Origin: Bog-159 sp963738345
Lineage (GTDB): Bacteria; Acidobacteriota; Terriglobia; Bryobacterales; Bryobacteraceae
Assembly: GCA_963738345.1 (NCBI GenBank)
Contig: CAVTWI010000002.1
Location: 2,170,001-2,234,000, forward strand
Length of the DNA: 64,000 nucleotides
Reading direction: 5' to 3'
Below, one piece after another: positions 48,342 through 57,058 of this stretch; position 1 is the stretch's first letter, and every line of letters begins with the position of its first letter. The notes under the pieces were generated by a model that had not been told where the DNA came from, searched no databases, and saw only the letters and a program-made list of their open reading frames with translations. A program made the translations under genes and the position numbers.

Positions 48342-49106
48342 TTACTTCAGCACAAGAACGATGTTTTGCACGAGGCTCGTGATGGCGTCATCGGCCTGGG
48401 GCGCATCGGTGGTCACTAGCGATGGATGCGCGACCATATTGCGGCGGGTGAGCTGCATTTCCAGGATTTTCTTGACGTTCATGGATGGTAGGAGACCAGC
48501 ATTACCCATGATGTCGATCATCTCCTTTTCTTCGAGTTGCTCGAAGTCCTCGCGCTTCGTGATAATGGTGTTGGCGCGTCTGGAATTCACTCCCAGGCGC
48601 GCGGCGATTTTGGAATTGAAAGTCGCAAGCCGGGCCGGGTCGGCAATAATCCACCGAGCCATGTGGTCGTAGGTAAGATTCCACGCCATGATAATAGCGG
48701 CGCGGAAGTTCTTGTGGTGGTAGCAGCTAATGGCTTCCTTAAGAAAGATGCGTTCCGCCTCATCCGCCACTTTGCCGGGTAGCTCCTTCAACAGCTTCGA
48801 TACAGCGATGGTCGTCTCGTGTTCGCCGTATTTCTCATCCAGCTTTGCGCGGGTGGAGTGTTCGAGGCAGTAGCCGGAGGAGTCCTGCAGGATAACTCTA
48901 GGCCGTCTCTCCGCCAAGCGCTTAAACTGGTCGCTGTAGTTTGGTTGGGGCAGGTGCTGGTCTTTGTAGCAGGCGCGAATTGCGGCTTGGTCGAAGCGCT
49001 CCTTTTCGCCATGCGTATGCAAGTACCAGCCAAAGAGCAGAATCTTGTCTGGATGCGGCAGCCCGGAAAAGCCGGGCACGGCTGCTACGAATTCCTTGAT
49101 GGTCAT
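48342..49106 (-). CDS. Unknown protein of a two-gene unit, 254 residues
   Basis: MTIKEFVAAVPGFSGLPHPD, ILLFGWYLHTHGEKERFDQA, then a winged-helix-like part (LAERRPRVILQDSSGYCLE). The second half (YHHKNFRAAIIMAWNLTYDH, NTIITKREDFEQLEEKEM, TRRNMVAHPSL) resembles helical domains of the kind found in stress, abortive infection or HEPN-like proteins: R----AHP is suggestive of a HEPN R-x4-6-H motif. Starts by ATGA overlap with the upstream gene. No confident family. Confidence 0.6.
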   Translation of the reverse strand: MTIKEFVAAVPGFSGLPHPDKILLFGWYLHTHGEKERFDQAAIRACYKDQHLPQPNYSDQFKRLAERRPRVILQDSSGYCLEHSTRAKLDEKYGEHETTIAVSKLLKELPGKVADEAERIFLKEAISCYHHKNFRAAIIMAWNLTYDHMARWIIADPARLATFNSKIAARLGVNSRRANTIITKREDFEQLEEKEMIDIMGNAGLLPSMNVKKILEMQLTRRNMVAHPSLVTTDAPQADDAITSLVQNIVLVLK

Positions 49107-49726
49107 TCAGGAAGGGACTTCACGACATCCTCACCGGTCGGATTAATCGTGTATTCGCCCTTTCCAGCACCTTTGCGTATGAGGTCTTCGTGGAGAAGAT
49201 TATGAAAAGTCTGGTTCCAATCGTTGAACCCCACTGACCAGCCCGCCGTCTTGAAGAACGTATATATACCGTCCATGTTTACCATGGGCGTTCCGTTCGT
49301 CTCCTTGAGCCAGAACATGGCGCTGAGATACTGCCTGCTCTTGCTTGCCGGCTTCTTTTCGGCGGCGAACGCTTTCAAAGACTCCGAATCCTTGATCAGC
49401 TCGTGTAGGTAGGTCGGGGGCTTCGTTCGCTTTGGTTTTGAGGCCTTTGGCGGGGGCGGACTTACGGGAGTGGCGTCCGGCTGGACTTCCTCATATTCCG
49501 CATCAAGCACTTCGTCGGCCTCTTCCTGCGGTGCGGGAGCCGCCCCGCTGATTTGGCTTGGCGGCTTCCCTCCGCCGACTTGGCGATTGGGAGCGGCGGG
49601 ACGCATCACCTGCGCGATAGTCGAGGTGAGCTCGGAAAAATTGGTCTCCGATAAATCAGCCTCGATATATACAAACTTGAATTTATTCGGCTTGGACGGC
49701 TCGCCGCCCGACTTTTTCGTCGCCAT
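49103..49726 (-). CDS. Unknown protein of a two-gene unit, 207 residues
   Basis: Start at 49726 (MATKKSGGEPSKPNKFKFVY). Residues 17-42 are strand/helix (YIEADLSETNFSELTSTIAQ), a Pro/Ala/Glu linker follows, and the last 90 (YLSAMFWLKETNGTPMVNMD, GIYTFFKTAGWSVGFNDWNQ) look like a winged helix. TATAAT on the minus strand at 49734-49739 lies seven bases before this ATG, so the message may be leaderless. Coupled to the next gene by ATGA overlap. Confidence 0.6.
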   Translation of the reverse strand: MATKKSGGEPSKPNKFKFVYIEADLSETNFSELTSTIAQVMRPAAPNRQVGGGKPPSQISGAAPAPQEEADEVLDAEYEEVQPDATPVSPPPPKASKPKRTKPPTYLHELIKDSESLKAFAAEKKPASKSRQYLSAMFWLKETNGTPMVNMDGIYTFFKTAGWSVGFNDWNQTFHNLLHEDLIRKGAGKGEYTINPTGEDVVKSLPE

Positions 49727-49739
49727 CGATCCCATTATA

Positions 49740-50041
49740 CGTAAAAAATGACACTTTTGCCCATAACCGCTTGCGTCTCTGCAACTTGGGGTTATTTTTC
49801 AGAGAAATTTACGTCCTTGAGCGCTCGCCAGCGTTGTGGACGCGCTCGGACTCAAGGACGTAAATGCTTTTTAAAGTATTAAGAAGGGAATACGTCGAGA
49901 CCCGCAGAAAACCTTGATAGCGTGTTCGCGTTTCGCGGCGAACATTCCGCGTTTCCCGGTCAACAGTCCCATTTTCAGCTTGCGAATCGCGGAGTGTTGA
50001 TCCAGAGTGGCGGGACTGGATTCCCGATTCGGGTTAAGTAA
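49740..50041. other. Gene-free control region before the RepL-like gene
   Basis: About 300 bp without a credible gene. It holds a perfect 15-bp inverted repeat, ATTTACGTCCTTGAG at 49807-49821 and its complement at 49851-49865, and a smaller GTTCGC/GCGAAC hairpin near 49922-49941. The first half is A/T-rich. The position between divergent operons and ahead of the initiator gene suits copy control, attenuation or an origin. Confidence 0.6.
49807..49865. repeat. Perfect 15-bp inverted repeat
   Basis: Arms 49807-49821 and 49851-49865 with a 29-bp loop rich in GC. Followed by an A/T-rich stretch (TTTTTAAAG). Could end leftward or rightward transcripts or form a leader hairpin. Confidence 0.75.
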
Positions 50042-50629
50042 ATGCGGAATGAAGTGCAAAAAGAACCTGAAGTTCTGGCCGAGAAGCGCGGGGTAAAGAT
50101 TTACACCTCCAACCCGAGTGTGCCGTCCCCCGACGAAATCAAGAAGCCCAAGCGCGCGCGTTTTGGCAACGACGTGAAGGGCCTTGTAGTTGACAATGGC
50201 AGCGGCGAAATCCTAGGGCATGGCGGTGCCATGGTCTATGAGTGGGAGGAAGTGGATAAAGAGCGCTTCGTTAAGCTTTACCTCGCGGGCCTTAAGCAGG
50301 CGGCGGGATTGACGCGGGCGGGGCTCGCGGTATTCGAGATCGTCTACAAGCAGCTTCAGGAGAAGCCTGGCCAAGACACGATTACACTCTCTATTCTGAC
50401 TTGCGGCATGAAGAAAACCGCATATTACAACGGCCTGCGGGAGCTGTTAGACAAGGAGTTTCTTTTCCGAAGCCCGTATGACGGCACATTTTATGTGAAC
50501 ATCCGCTTCATGTTCAATGGTGACAGACTAGCTTTCGTCAAGGGCTACAAGGTCAAGCAGCCAAGCCCACAGGGGGAATTGCCTTTACTGAGTTCATCAA
50601 CACCATCAATTAATGGAGATGGAAAATGA
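50042..50629 (+). CDS. RepL-like replication initiator
   Basis: 195 residues. LVVDNGSGEILGHGGAMVYE, then a helical part and a winged helix (LAVFEIVYKQLQEKPGQDTI, MKKTAYYNGLRELLDKEFLF, YDGTFYVNIRFMFNGDRLAF) follow the RepL type, which initiates replication of plasmids and of the lytic replicon of P1. No clear ribosome site before ATG. First gene of a rightward unit with the J-domain and nuclease genes. Confidence 0.7.
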   Translation: MRNEVQKEPEVLAEKRGVKIYTSNPSVPSPDEIKKPKRARFGNDVKGLVVDNGSGEILGHGGAMVYEWEEVDKERFVKLYLAGLKQAAGLTRAGLAVFEIVYKQLQEKPGQDTITLSILTCGMKKTAYYNGLRELLDKEFLFRSPYDGTFYVNIRFMFNGDRLAFVKGYKVKQPSPQGELPLLSSSTPSINGDGK

Positions 50630-51231
50630 CGGAAGCCTACCCCCTGCAATGGCCAGATGGCTGGCCCCGCACCCCCGATCACCAGCGGGAGCGTGGCTGG
50701 CAATTTAAGCAGCGCTCTCAGGGCTATGGGACAACCCTCATCACTTTCGCGGTTGCGCGCGACAAGCTCTATGACGAACTCCAGCGGCTCGGCGCAGCAA
50801 AGCCCGTCATCTCTACCAATCATCCAGCCGACCGTTATGGCGTACCGACTGAATCCAAGCGCCGCGTGCAAGATGAAGGAGTCGCGATTTACTTCACGTT
50901 AAAGGGTCGCTCGATGGTCATGGCCTGCGATCGCTTCGACAATGCGGCAGCGAATATGCGCTCTCTTGGTCTTGCTATCGAAGCTCTGCGGCAGCTGGAG
51001 CGCCACGGCGGCGGAACGATGATTGAGCGCGCTTTCACGGGATTCGTCGCATTGCCCGCGCCCAAGAGCCCGTATGAAATCCTCGGCGTGAAACCCGGTG
51101 CCAGCATCGAGGAAATCGAAAGCACGTTCCGGGCAAAGGCCAAGCAGCTTCATTCCGATACCGGCGGCTCCGACGCTGCGATGGCCGAATTGCTGGAAGC
51201 ACGCCGCAAGCTCAAGGAGCAAGCCGCATGA
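50626..51231 (+). CDS. J-domain protein with HSD in place of HPD
   Basis: 201 residues. Residues 1-140 (PLQWPDGWPRTPDHQRERGW, MVMACDRFDNAAANMRSLGL) are a conserved plasmid/phage region of unknown role. Residues 150-200 are a J domain (KSPYEILGVKPGASIEEIES, RAKAKQLHSDTGGSDAAMAE). The HPD loop that stimulates Hsp70 reads HSD, which may weaken DnaK contact. Overlaps both neighbours by ATGA. Confidence 0.75.
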   Translation: MTEAYPLQWPDGWPRTPDHQRERGWQFKQRSQGYGTTLITFAVARDKLYDELQRLGAAKPVISTNHPADRYGVPTESKRRVQDEGVAIYFTLKGRSMVMACDRFDNAAANMRSLGLAIEALRQLERHGGGTMIERAFTGFVALPAPKSPYEILGVKPGASIEEIESTFRAKAKQLHSDTGGSDAAMAELLEARRKLKEQAA

Positions 51232-51749
51232 TCCAGCGCTACCTATACATAGCGGCGCTGATTATCCTTCTCTCCACCGGCGTCTATGCGCATCCAGCCC
51301 CTATCGAGATAGCATTCTCTCCAAACGGCGGCGCAACGGAACTGGTAGTGCGAACTATCGAATCCGCCAAGTCTTCCGTCCGCGTGGCGGCATACTCCTT
51401 CACCTCCGCGCCTATCGCAAAAGCGCTCGTAGCTGCAAAAGCCCGCGGCGTTGATGTGCGCGTGGTGGTTGACAAGTCGAATGCGACGGCGCGTTACACG
51501 GCAGCAACGTTCCTTGCAAACCAAGGCGTGTCGGTGCGGCTCGACTATCAATACGCGATCATGCACAACAAATTTGTGGTGGCTGACGGCGACACCGTGG
51601 AGGAGGGCAGTTTCAACTTCACCGCCGCTGCCGAATCGAAGAATGCAGAGAATGTCATGGTTTTGCATGATGCCGCGATTGCCGGTCGATACGCGGCGGA
51701 GTGGGAGCGGCTTTGGGCTGAATCTGAGGATCTCGCGCCGAGATATTAA
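51228..51749 (+). CDS. Secreted phospholipase D-type nuclease
   Basis: 173 residues with a signal peptide (residues 1-21, YLYIAALIILLSTGVYA). SSVRVAAYSFTSAPIAKALV, GVDVRVVVDKSNATARYTAA, IMHNKFVVADGDTVEEGSFN hold the HxK and GS-N motifs of the single-HKD endonuclease family (Nuc of IncN plasmids). It dimerises and cuts nucleic acid without metal in the periplasm. Could degrade incoming DNA or scavenge. Confidence 0.85.
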   Translation: MIQRYLYIAALIILLSTGVYAHPAPIEIAFSPNGGATELVVRTIESAKSSVRVAAYSFTSAPIAKALVAAKARGVDVRVVVDKSNATARYTAATFLANQGVSVRLDYQYAIMHNKFVVADGDTVEEGSFNFTAAAESKNAENVMVLHDAAIAGRYAAEWERLWAESEDLAPRY

Positions 51750-52675
51750 AAGATTTGAGCCTGGACGGTTGGGTTGATAGTGGGCCTCGCCAGCGATTCG
51801 ATAATCGGGTTGATGTTCGGCAAGTCTCTGGATTTGCTCTTCATCAATCGCTTGGCCCCGTTTTTCAGAAGCTCCTCATTGCCTGTCGCGGATTCGGGCG
51901 AGCCCTCATAAACAGCGGCGAAGAGTGGTAGCCCCATCTTTATGGCATCCCGCCCGGCTTGAATGCTTCCGCCGGTACTGCGCGCCTCTATAAGCACCAT
52001 CGCCTTGGAAAGACCGCAGATCGTTTTGTTCCGCTGCATTGCATTGGAAACACTCCACGGCAGGTTCGGGCCAAATTCGCTAACAATCAAGGTGCGAGTC
52101 TCATCCCATACGTCTCGGATGTCCTTCTTCACTCTGAAGCGCAAGATTCCCTCGGCAAGGACTACCGTCGTTGTTCCGCCTGCAACCAGGGCAGCACGGT
52201 GCGCATTCATGTCAACGCCGGCGGCGAAGCCGGAGACGATGTTGATCTTCTCATTGGAGAGGAGCTTTGCCGAATCGCGTGCAGTGGCGATGCCTTTCTC
52301 GCTGGCCTCGCGGGAACCACAGAAGCCTACGGATAGGCTGTTGAGCAATTCGAGATTTCCAAGGCACAGCAGGAGGACGGGAGCGGATTCACCAAGCGCA
52401 GCTCGTAAGCCTGCGGGGTATTGCGCATCGATGATCGAGATGACGCGCACATTGTGCTTGAGAAGCTCGTCCCAGTGGCGCGCCACGCGGTCCCTGCATC
52501 CGGGAAGCGCAGCGATTTGGGCAGGAGTGAGCACACCATCCATAAGGCGTCCCTCCGTGACGGAAAGCTCCGGCGTTTCACGCCAGCGCTTCAGAAGCTT
52601 TCGGACGCGGCTGGGGCCGACGCCCGGCGCATCGAGCAGCATCATCAAATCGAACGCATGGGCTGCCATGATCAT
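51746..52675 (-). CDS. DprA/Smf-like protein
   Basis: 309 residues. An N-terminal helical part (LLDAPGVGPSRVRKLLKRWR) and a Rossmann core: SVGFCGSREASEKGIATARD, INIVSGFAAGVDMNAHRAAL, GTTTVVLAEGI, TLIVSEFGPNLPWSVSNAM, GGSIQAGRDAIKMGLPLFA. Chromosomal DprA loads RecA on incoming DNA; this copy is on a mobile element and overlaps a phosphoribosyltransferase gene (ATGA), the arrangement of DprA-like proteins in toxin-antitoxin or defence pairs. Confidence 0.8.
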   Translation of the reverse strand: MIMAAHAFDLMMLLDAPGVGPSRVRKLLKRWRETPELSVTEGRLMDGVLTPAQIAALPGCRDRVARHWDELLKHNVRVISIIDAQYPAGLRAALGESAPVLLLCLGNLELLNSLSVGFCGSREASEKGIATARDSAKLLSNEKINIVSGFAAGVDMNAHRAALVAGGTTTVVLAEGILRFRVKKDIRDVWDETRTLIVSEFGPNLPWSVSNAMQRNKTICGLSKAMVLIEARSTGGSIQAGRDAIKMGLPLFAAVYEGSPESATGNEELLKNGAKRLMKSKSRDLPNINPIIESLARPTINPTVQAQIF

Positions 52676-53577
52676 ATTTTCCCACCAACGTTATCATCGT
52701 TGCGGCAGGTCTTTTCGCAGGCAAGGCCGAAGATCTTTATGGCTCCCGCTTGCATAAGAAGAAGGCCGCAGTAGTTCATGCTCACCCCGGATTGATAGAG
52801 GTCGTCCAAAAGCAAAACCTTGCGATCCGTGAACACTTCCTCATCCACCGTGATCGTTCCGAGGAGTGTATCAAGTTTTTGGTCGCGGGAAACACCCTTG
52901 ATCGAATTTCTCTGCGCTCCCGTTACGTGCTTACTCAGGTCCTCGCGACCCCACTCCTTGGCGATCTTCTTTGCCAAGTATCGCGGAAGATTGAAAGGCT
53001 TCGCCGGATCGGACGGCGGCATGGCAACGACGCAATCGGCCGATTCGTAACAGGTCATGGTATTCAGGAATTCCAAGCAATGCTCGACCAGCTCGTCTGC
53101 TGCCGCCTTGGTTTGCAAAGTGGCGGCGGCACCGCCGTAGGGCTTCGCCTGGCCTCGTAGCGCTCCAATCTTCGTTTGCGGCTTTTGCGGGCTGCCACCT
53201 TCCCGGTCGTAATCTAGCGCGAAAGAAAGCGCGAGGAAGTCCTTTATCGCCACCGGATCGGCGACTTTTTCAACCCATTCCACTGCTTCCTGCGGCGCTT
53301 CCTCGTCGCCTTCCGTGCCATTGAGGAAAATGGTCAGGCGACCACCATCCTTGTGAAAGGGATGATAATTTATCCCATCGCACATGGTCTCGAATGCATT
53401 TTTATAGGTGTTCGCAAACGGCAGCAAAAGTCGCCAATTTTCATCAGGTTTTTGAGGTGCGTAGATGACATCCTTCCATTCCGTCCGCAGTTGGCGCCGA
53501 CTCATCTTCATATTCCGGATGTCATCTTCGGTGAAAGCCTCTTGGTGAGGCGGAAGCTGAAAGGTGATGGACGGCAT
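52672..53577 (-). CDS. Phosphoribosyltransferase-like partner, 301 residues
   Basis: Residues 1-130 are a unique region (LPPHQEAFTEDDIRNMKMSR, PFANTYKNAFETMCDGINYH). The C-terminal half is ComF/PRTase-like: ADCVVAMPPSDPAKPFNLPR, YLAKKIAKEWGREDLSKHV, then FTDRKVLLLDDLYQSGVSMN as the PRPP loop. Acidic residues DD and SGVS are retained, so ligand binding is likely. First gene of the unit with the DprA-like gene. Either partner could be an effector. Confidence 0.75.
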   Translation of the reverse strand: MPSITFQLPPHQEAFTEDDIRNMKMSRRQLRTEWKDVIYAPQKPDENWRLLLPFANTYKNAFETMCDGINYHPFHKDGGRLTIFLNGTEGDEEAPQEAVEWVEKVADPVAIKDFLALSFALDYDREGGSPQKPQTKIGALRGQAKPYGGAAATLQTKAAADELVEHCLEFLNTMTCYESADCVVAMPPSDPAKPFNLPRYLAKKIAKEWGREDLSKHVTGAQRNSIKGVSRDQKLDTLLGTITVDEEVFTDRKVLLLDDLYQSGVSMNYCGLLLMQAGAIKIFGLACEKTCRNDDNVGGKI

Positions 53578-53619
53578 CGTGGCGACATTCCTCCTGCTAA
53601 ACGGGAACGTTCATCATTG

Positions 53620-53943
53620 TCACGCATTACCGCCACTGTTCTCAATCGCACCTAATAAAGACCGCACCCTCTGCCGCTTCGTAATCCCCGCCGGCCCTTC
53701 CTTTGTGGAGTGCTCAGCCCACTTCGTAACCTGGTTGAGCTTGATGCGATGCTCCGTGGGGTTGCGGTAAACCGCGACCGTGAATTCCGTCATGGGCATC
53801 GGCTCCAGTGGGCTGATATCGTCGTCGCGGAACTGCGCCACGGCGATGGCGACGGCTTCGTAAAGGCTTTCCGCCTCCACGTCCACGCCGTGAATGATCC
53901 CATTCGGATCAGAAAACGAGACTCGGCACCGGGAGCAGGCCAT
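53620..53943 (-). CDS. Hypothetical protein, Acidobacteriota-type
   Basis: 107 residues. CRVSFSDPNGIIHGVDVEAE, SLYEAVAIAVAQFRDDD, EHRIKLNQVTKWAEHSTKEG, ITKRQRVRSLLG. The phrase VEVEAESLYEAVA and the closing TKR-RVR-LLG recall small proteins frequent in acidobacterial genomes. Whether it is chromosome or cargo decides where the element ends. Function unknown. Confidence 0.6.
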   Translation of the reverse strand: MACSRCRVSFSDPNGIIHGVDVEAESLYEAVAIAVAQFRDDDISPLEPMPMTEFTVAVYRNPTEHRIKLNQVTKWAEHSTKEGPAGITKRQRVRSLLGAIENSGGNA

Positions 53944-54184
53944 GGGGAGATTATAGCGCGGTTTTCGCCTCCTCTTCGCCTATGCGGCGGGTGGCAGAAA
54001 ATCGTGAACCTGGTAGCAAGCGGACGCTGCGATGGCGAAATCGTGATTTTGCTACCGATCCGCTACTACGCTGCCGTCAAAACCAGTGAAGTTGAATGAA
54101 GAGCAGTGAAAACGCCGTCCTGCAAACCAGCCCGGCTGGCAACGGGTTTTCTTTAGAATGTGCGGCTTGCAAGCACTTGAAAAG

Positions 54185-54279
<95 letters not shown>

Positions 54280-54343
54280 GTGTGCATGCGTGGGGTCGTT
54301 TCTCCAAAATGATAGCACAACGACCGCCGGTGGCGGATTCCCA

Positions 54344-54877
54344 TCAAGCAGAGTCAGGCGCCGCAGCACTATAAAAGCTAAGGGCATTATCGCCTTGCTT
54401 CAACAAGCGAGTCCGATGGAAGGCGCCGTGAAACTCGCCCGGATCGAAGCGCGCCGAATGCTGCGCGATCACCAGCGGGGCGGCCGCCAGCGACAGGGCC
54501 GCGGCATACTCCGCTTCCATCTCGTAAGGCGGATCGAGGAAAACGATATCCGCCTGCATCCGCGCCAGCGCTGCGTTCACCTTGCCGGCCACGACGCTGG
54601 CGCGATTCTCGATGCCAAGCGAATGCAGATTCTCGCGGATCACTTCCACCGCGCGGCGCGCGTTTTCGAGAAAGATGCATCGCACCGCGCCGCGGCTCAG
54701 CGCTTCGATCCCGACGGCGCCAGTGCCGGCATAGGCATCCACGAAGATCGCCCCCCGATGCGCGGCGCCAGGATGTTGAAAAGCGTCTCCCGCAACCGGT
54801 CGGGCGTCGGCCGCGTAGCCAGGCCCGGAATGCTCTTCAAGCGTGCGCGACCGGAATTCGCCAGCGATCACCCGCAT
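54344..54877 (-). pseudogene. rsmD: 16S rRNA m2G966 methyltransferase, two frameshifts
   Basis: The beginning MRVIAGEFRSRTL and the end (VDAYAGTGAVGIEALSRGAV, IVFLDPPYEMEAEYAAAL) are RsmD with its DPPY motif. Between them the frame is wrong; the true sequence (KSIPGLATRPTPDRLRETLF) lies in another frame. One extra base near 54835-54841 and one missing base at the C6 run 54751-54756 compensate each other. The 30 residues between would be nonsense. Overlaps the end of recG (TGATG). Confidence 0.85.
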
Positions 54878-56980
54878 CAGCCCACCGTCACCAAGCCGTA
54901 GCGGCGCTGCCAGTGGTCGCGAATGTAGGCCACGGCTTGGCGCAATACTTCTTCCGACGGCGGATGGCTCACGAAATCGAGCGCCTCGCGCCGCGCGACT
55001 TCCAGGATCTCCTTATCCCGCAGGATGTTGGCGACCCGCAGCGAGGGCAGGCCGGATTGCTTGGTGCCGAAAAACTCGCCCGGCCCGCGCAGTTTCAAAT
55101 CCATCTCGGCGATATAGAAGCCGTCGGTCGAATCCACCAGCGTGCGGATGCGCTCTTTTGCCGTATCGCTCAGCTTCTCGGTGACCAGGATGCAATAGCT
55201 CTGCGCCGCGCCGCGGCCCACGCGTCCGCGAAGCTGGTGCAATTGCGCCAGTCCGAAGCGCTCGGCTTGCTCGACCACCATCACCGTAGCGTTGGGCACG
55301 TCCACGCCGACTTCGATCACGGTGGTCGAAACCAGGATCTTGGTCTCGCCTTTCTTGAACCGCTCCATCGCGGCTTCTTTTTCGTCGGCCGGCAAGCGCC
55401 CGTGCATCAGACCGACGGCAATGCCCGGAAACACTTCCTGCGACAGATGCTCGTACATCTTCTCGCGCCGCCTTCATCGCGCTGGTCTCGGATTCCTCGA
55501 TCACCGGATAGACCACGTAGGCCTGGCGCCCTTCATCGATCTGCGTTCTTCAAGAAACTGTAGACCCGTTCGACATGGTCGGCGGTGACGTGTTTGGTGA
55601 TGATGGGCTTGCGGCCCGGCGGCAATTCGTCGATCACCGAAACGTCCAGATCGCCATAGAGCGTCAAGAGCCAGAGTGCGGGGAATGGGCGTAGCGGTCA
55701 TCACCAGCACATCGGGATGCACGCCTTTCTGCAGCAGTTCGAAGCGCTGCATCACGCCGAAGCGATGCTGCTCGTCGACGATCGCCAAGCCCGAGCTTCT
55801 GAAACTCGACGTCTTTCTCCAGCAGCGCGTGCGTGCCGATCGCGACGTGCGCATAGCCCGCCGCAATCAGTTTCTTGAGCTGCCCTTTTTCGCGGCGGTG
55901 AACGAGCCGGTCAGTTGCACCACCACGTATCCCAGCTGCGCCAGAGCTGTTTGAAATAGAAATAATGCTGCGACGCCAGAATTTCGGTGGGCGCCAGCAC
56001 GGCCACCTGGTATCCGTTCTCAATGGCGATCACCGCGGCCTCCGCCGCCACGATGGTCTTGCCGCTGCCGACGTCGCCTTGCAGCAGGCGGTTCATGGGA
56101 CGCGGCGCTTTCATATCCTGCGCGATTTCGCCGAGCACCCGCTTCTGCGCCCCGGTAGGCTTGAACGGCAGCATGGCCTTCACTTTTTCGCGCACGCTTT
56201 CGGTGAGGTCGAAAGAGATGCCCGGCATGGTGCGCGCCTTGCTGCGCTTCAACGCCACGCCGCACTCCAGCCAGAAGAACTCTTCGAAGATCAGCCGGAA
56301 CTGCGCCTGCGAGCGGAAGGCATTCAGCAGGCGCATGTCGGATTCCTGCGGGGGGAAGTGGGTTTCGCGGATGGCTGTCCAGCGGTCCGGCAATTTCAAT
56401 CGCTGGCGGACTTCCTCGGGCAGATGGTCTTCTACCGGCGGTAGCGTCCTGCAGTACGCGATGCACCATGGTGCGCAAGACCCGCGTGGTGATCTTGGCC
56501 ACCGCTTCGTAAACCGGCACCATCGCGTCCCAGATGCAGAGCGGCTTCGGCGGCATCGTCCTCGTCGGACAGAATTTCGAACTCGGGATGCAGCATGGTC
56601 AGTTGTCCGGCGTAGCTATCGAATTCCACTTTGCCGAACAGCGCCACTCTCTGTCCGGGCGCCAGCACGTCCGCCAGGTAGCCGCCGTGGAACCATTTGC
56701 CTACCAGAATGCCGCGCGAGCGGTCGGTGAAAGAAGCTTCGAACAGACCCAGGTTGCGCCGCCTGAATCCCGAAAGGCTGGCGGAGCGCACCTCGGCGAT
56801 CACCGTAGCCATCTCGCCCGGCGCCAATTCGGTGATGGCCTTCACGTTGCTGCGGTCTTCGTAGCGGAAGGGCACGTAGGCCAGCAGATCCTCCACCGTC
56901 GCCAGTCCCTTGGCTTCCAGCATGGCGGCGCGCGCCGGCCCAACGCCTTTAACGTAAGTGAGCGGAGTGGTGAGATCCAT
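54877..56980 (-). pseudogene. recG: ATP-dependent helicase RecG, several frameshifts
   Basis: Fragments cover RecG in order: TPLTYVKGVGPARAAMLEAK and the wedge domain (56980 to about 56530), RLLQGDVGSGKT (Walker A), AIVDEQHRFGVMQR (DEQH box), LVMTATPIPRTL, MHGRLPADEKEAAMERF, VIEVGVDVPNATVM and HQLRGRVGRG to 54877. At least six frame changes separate them (near 56530, 56440, 55940, 55900, 55790, 55680, 55540 and 55470). RecG rescues stalled forks. Either the gene is decayed or the sequence is locally poor. Confidence 0.9.
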
Positions 56981-57058
56981 GGAACGGTAAAGCCGTGGCT
57001 GTCAGCGAGCGGAGTTCGCGCGGGCGCGAGCCTCCCACCACAGTGTACAATGCCGGAA

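Noticed and set aside
49871..50059. Minus-strand 62-codon frame in the control region
   Set aside because: No ribosome site, no recognisable domain, and it overlaps the RepL-like start.
54012..54056. 8-bp inverted repeat GGTAGCAA/TTGCTACC near the tRNA as an attachment site
   Set aside because: Short, no second copy noticed in the window, and attachment sites are direct repeats; not enough to call.
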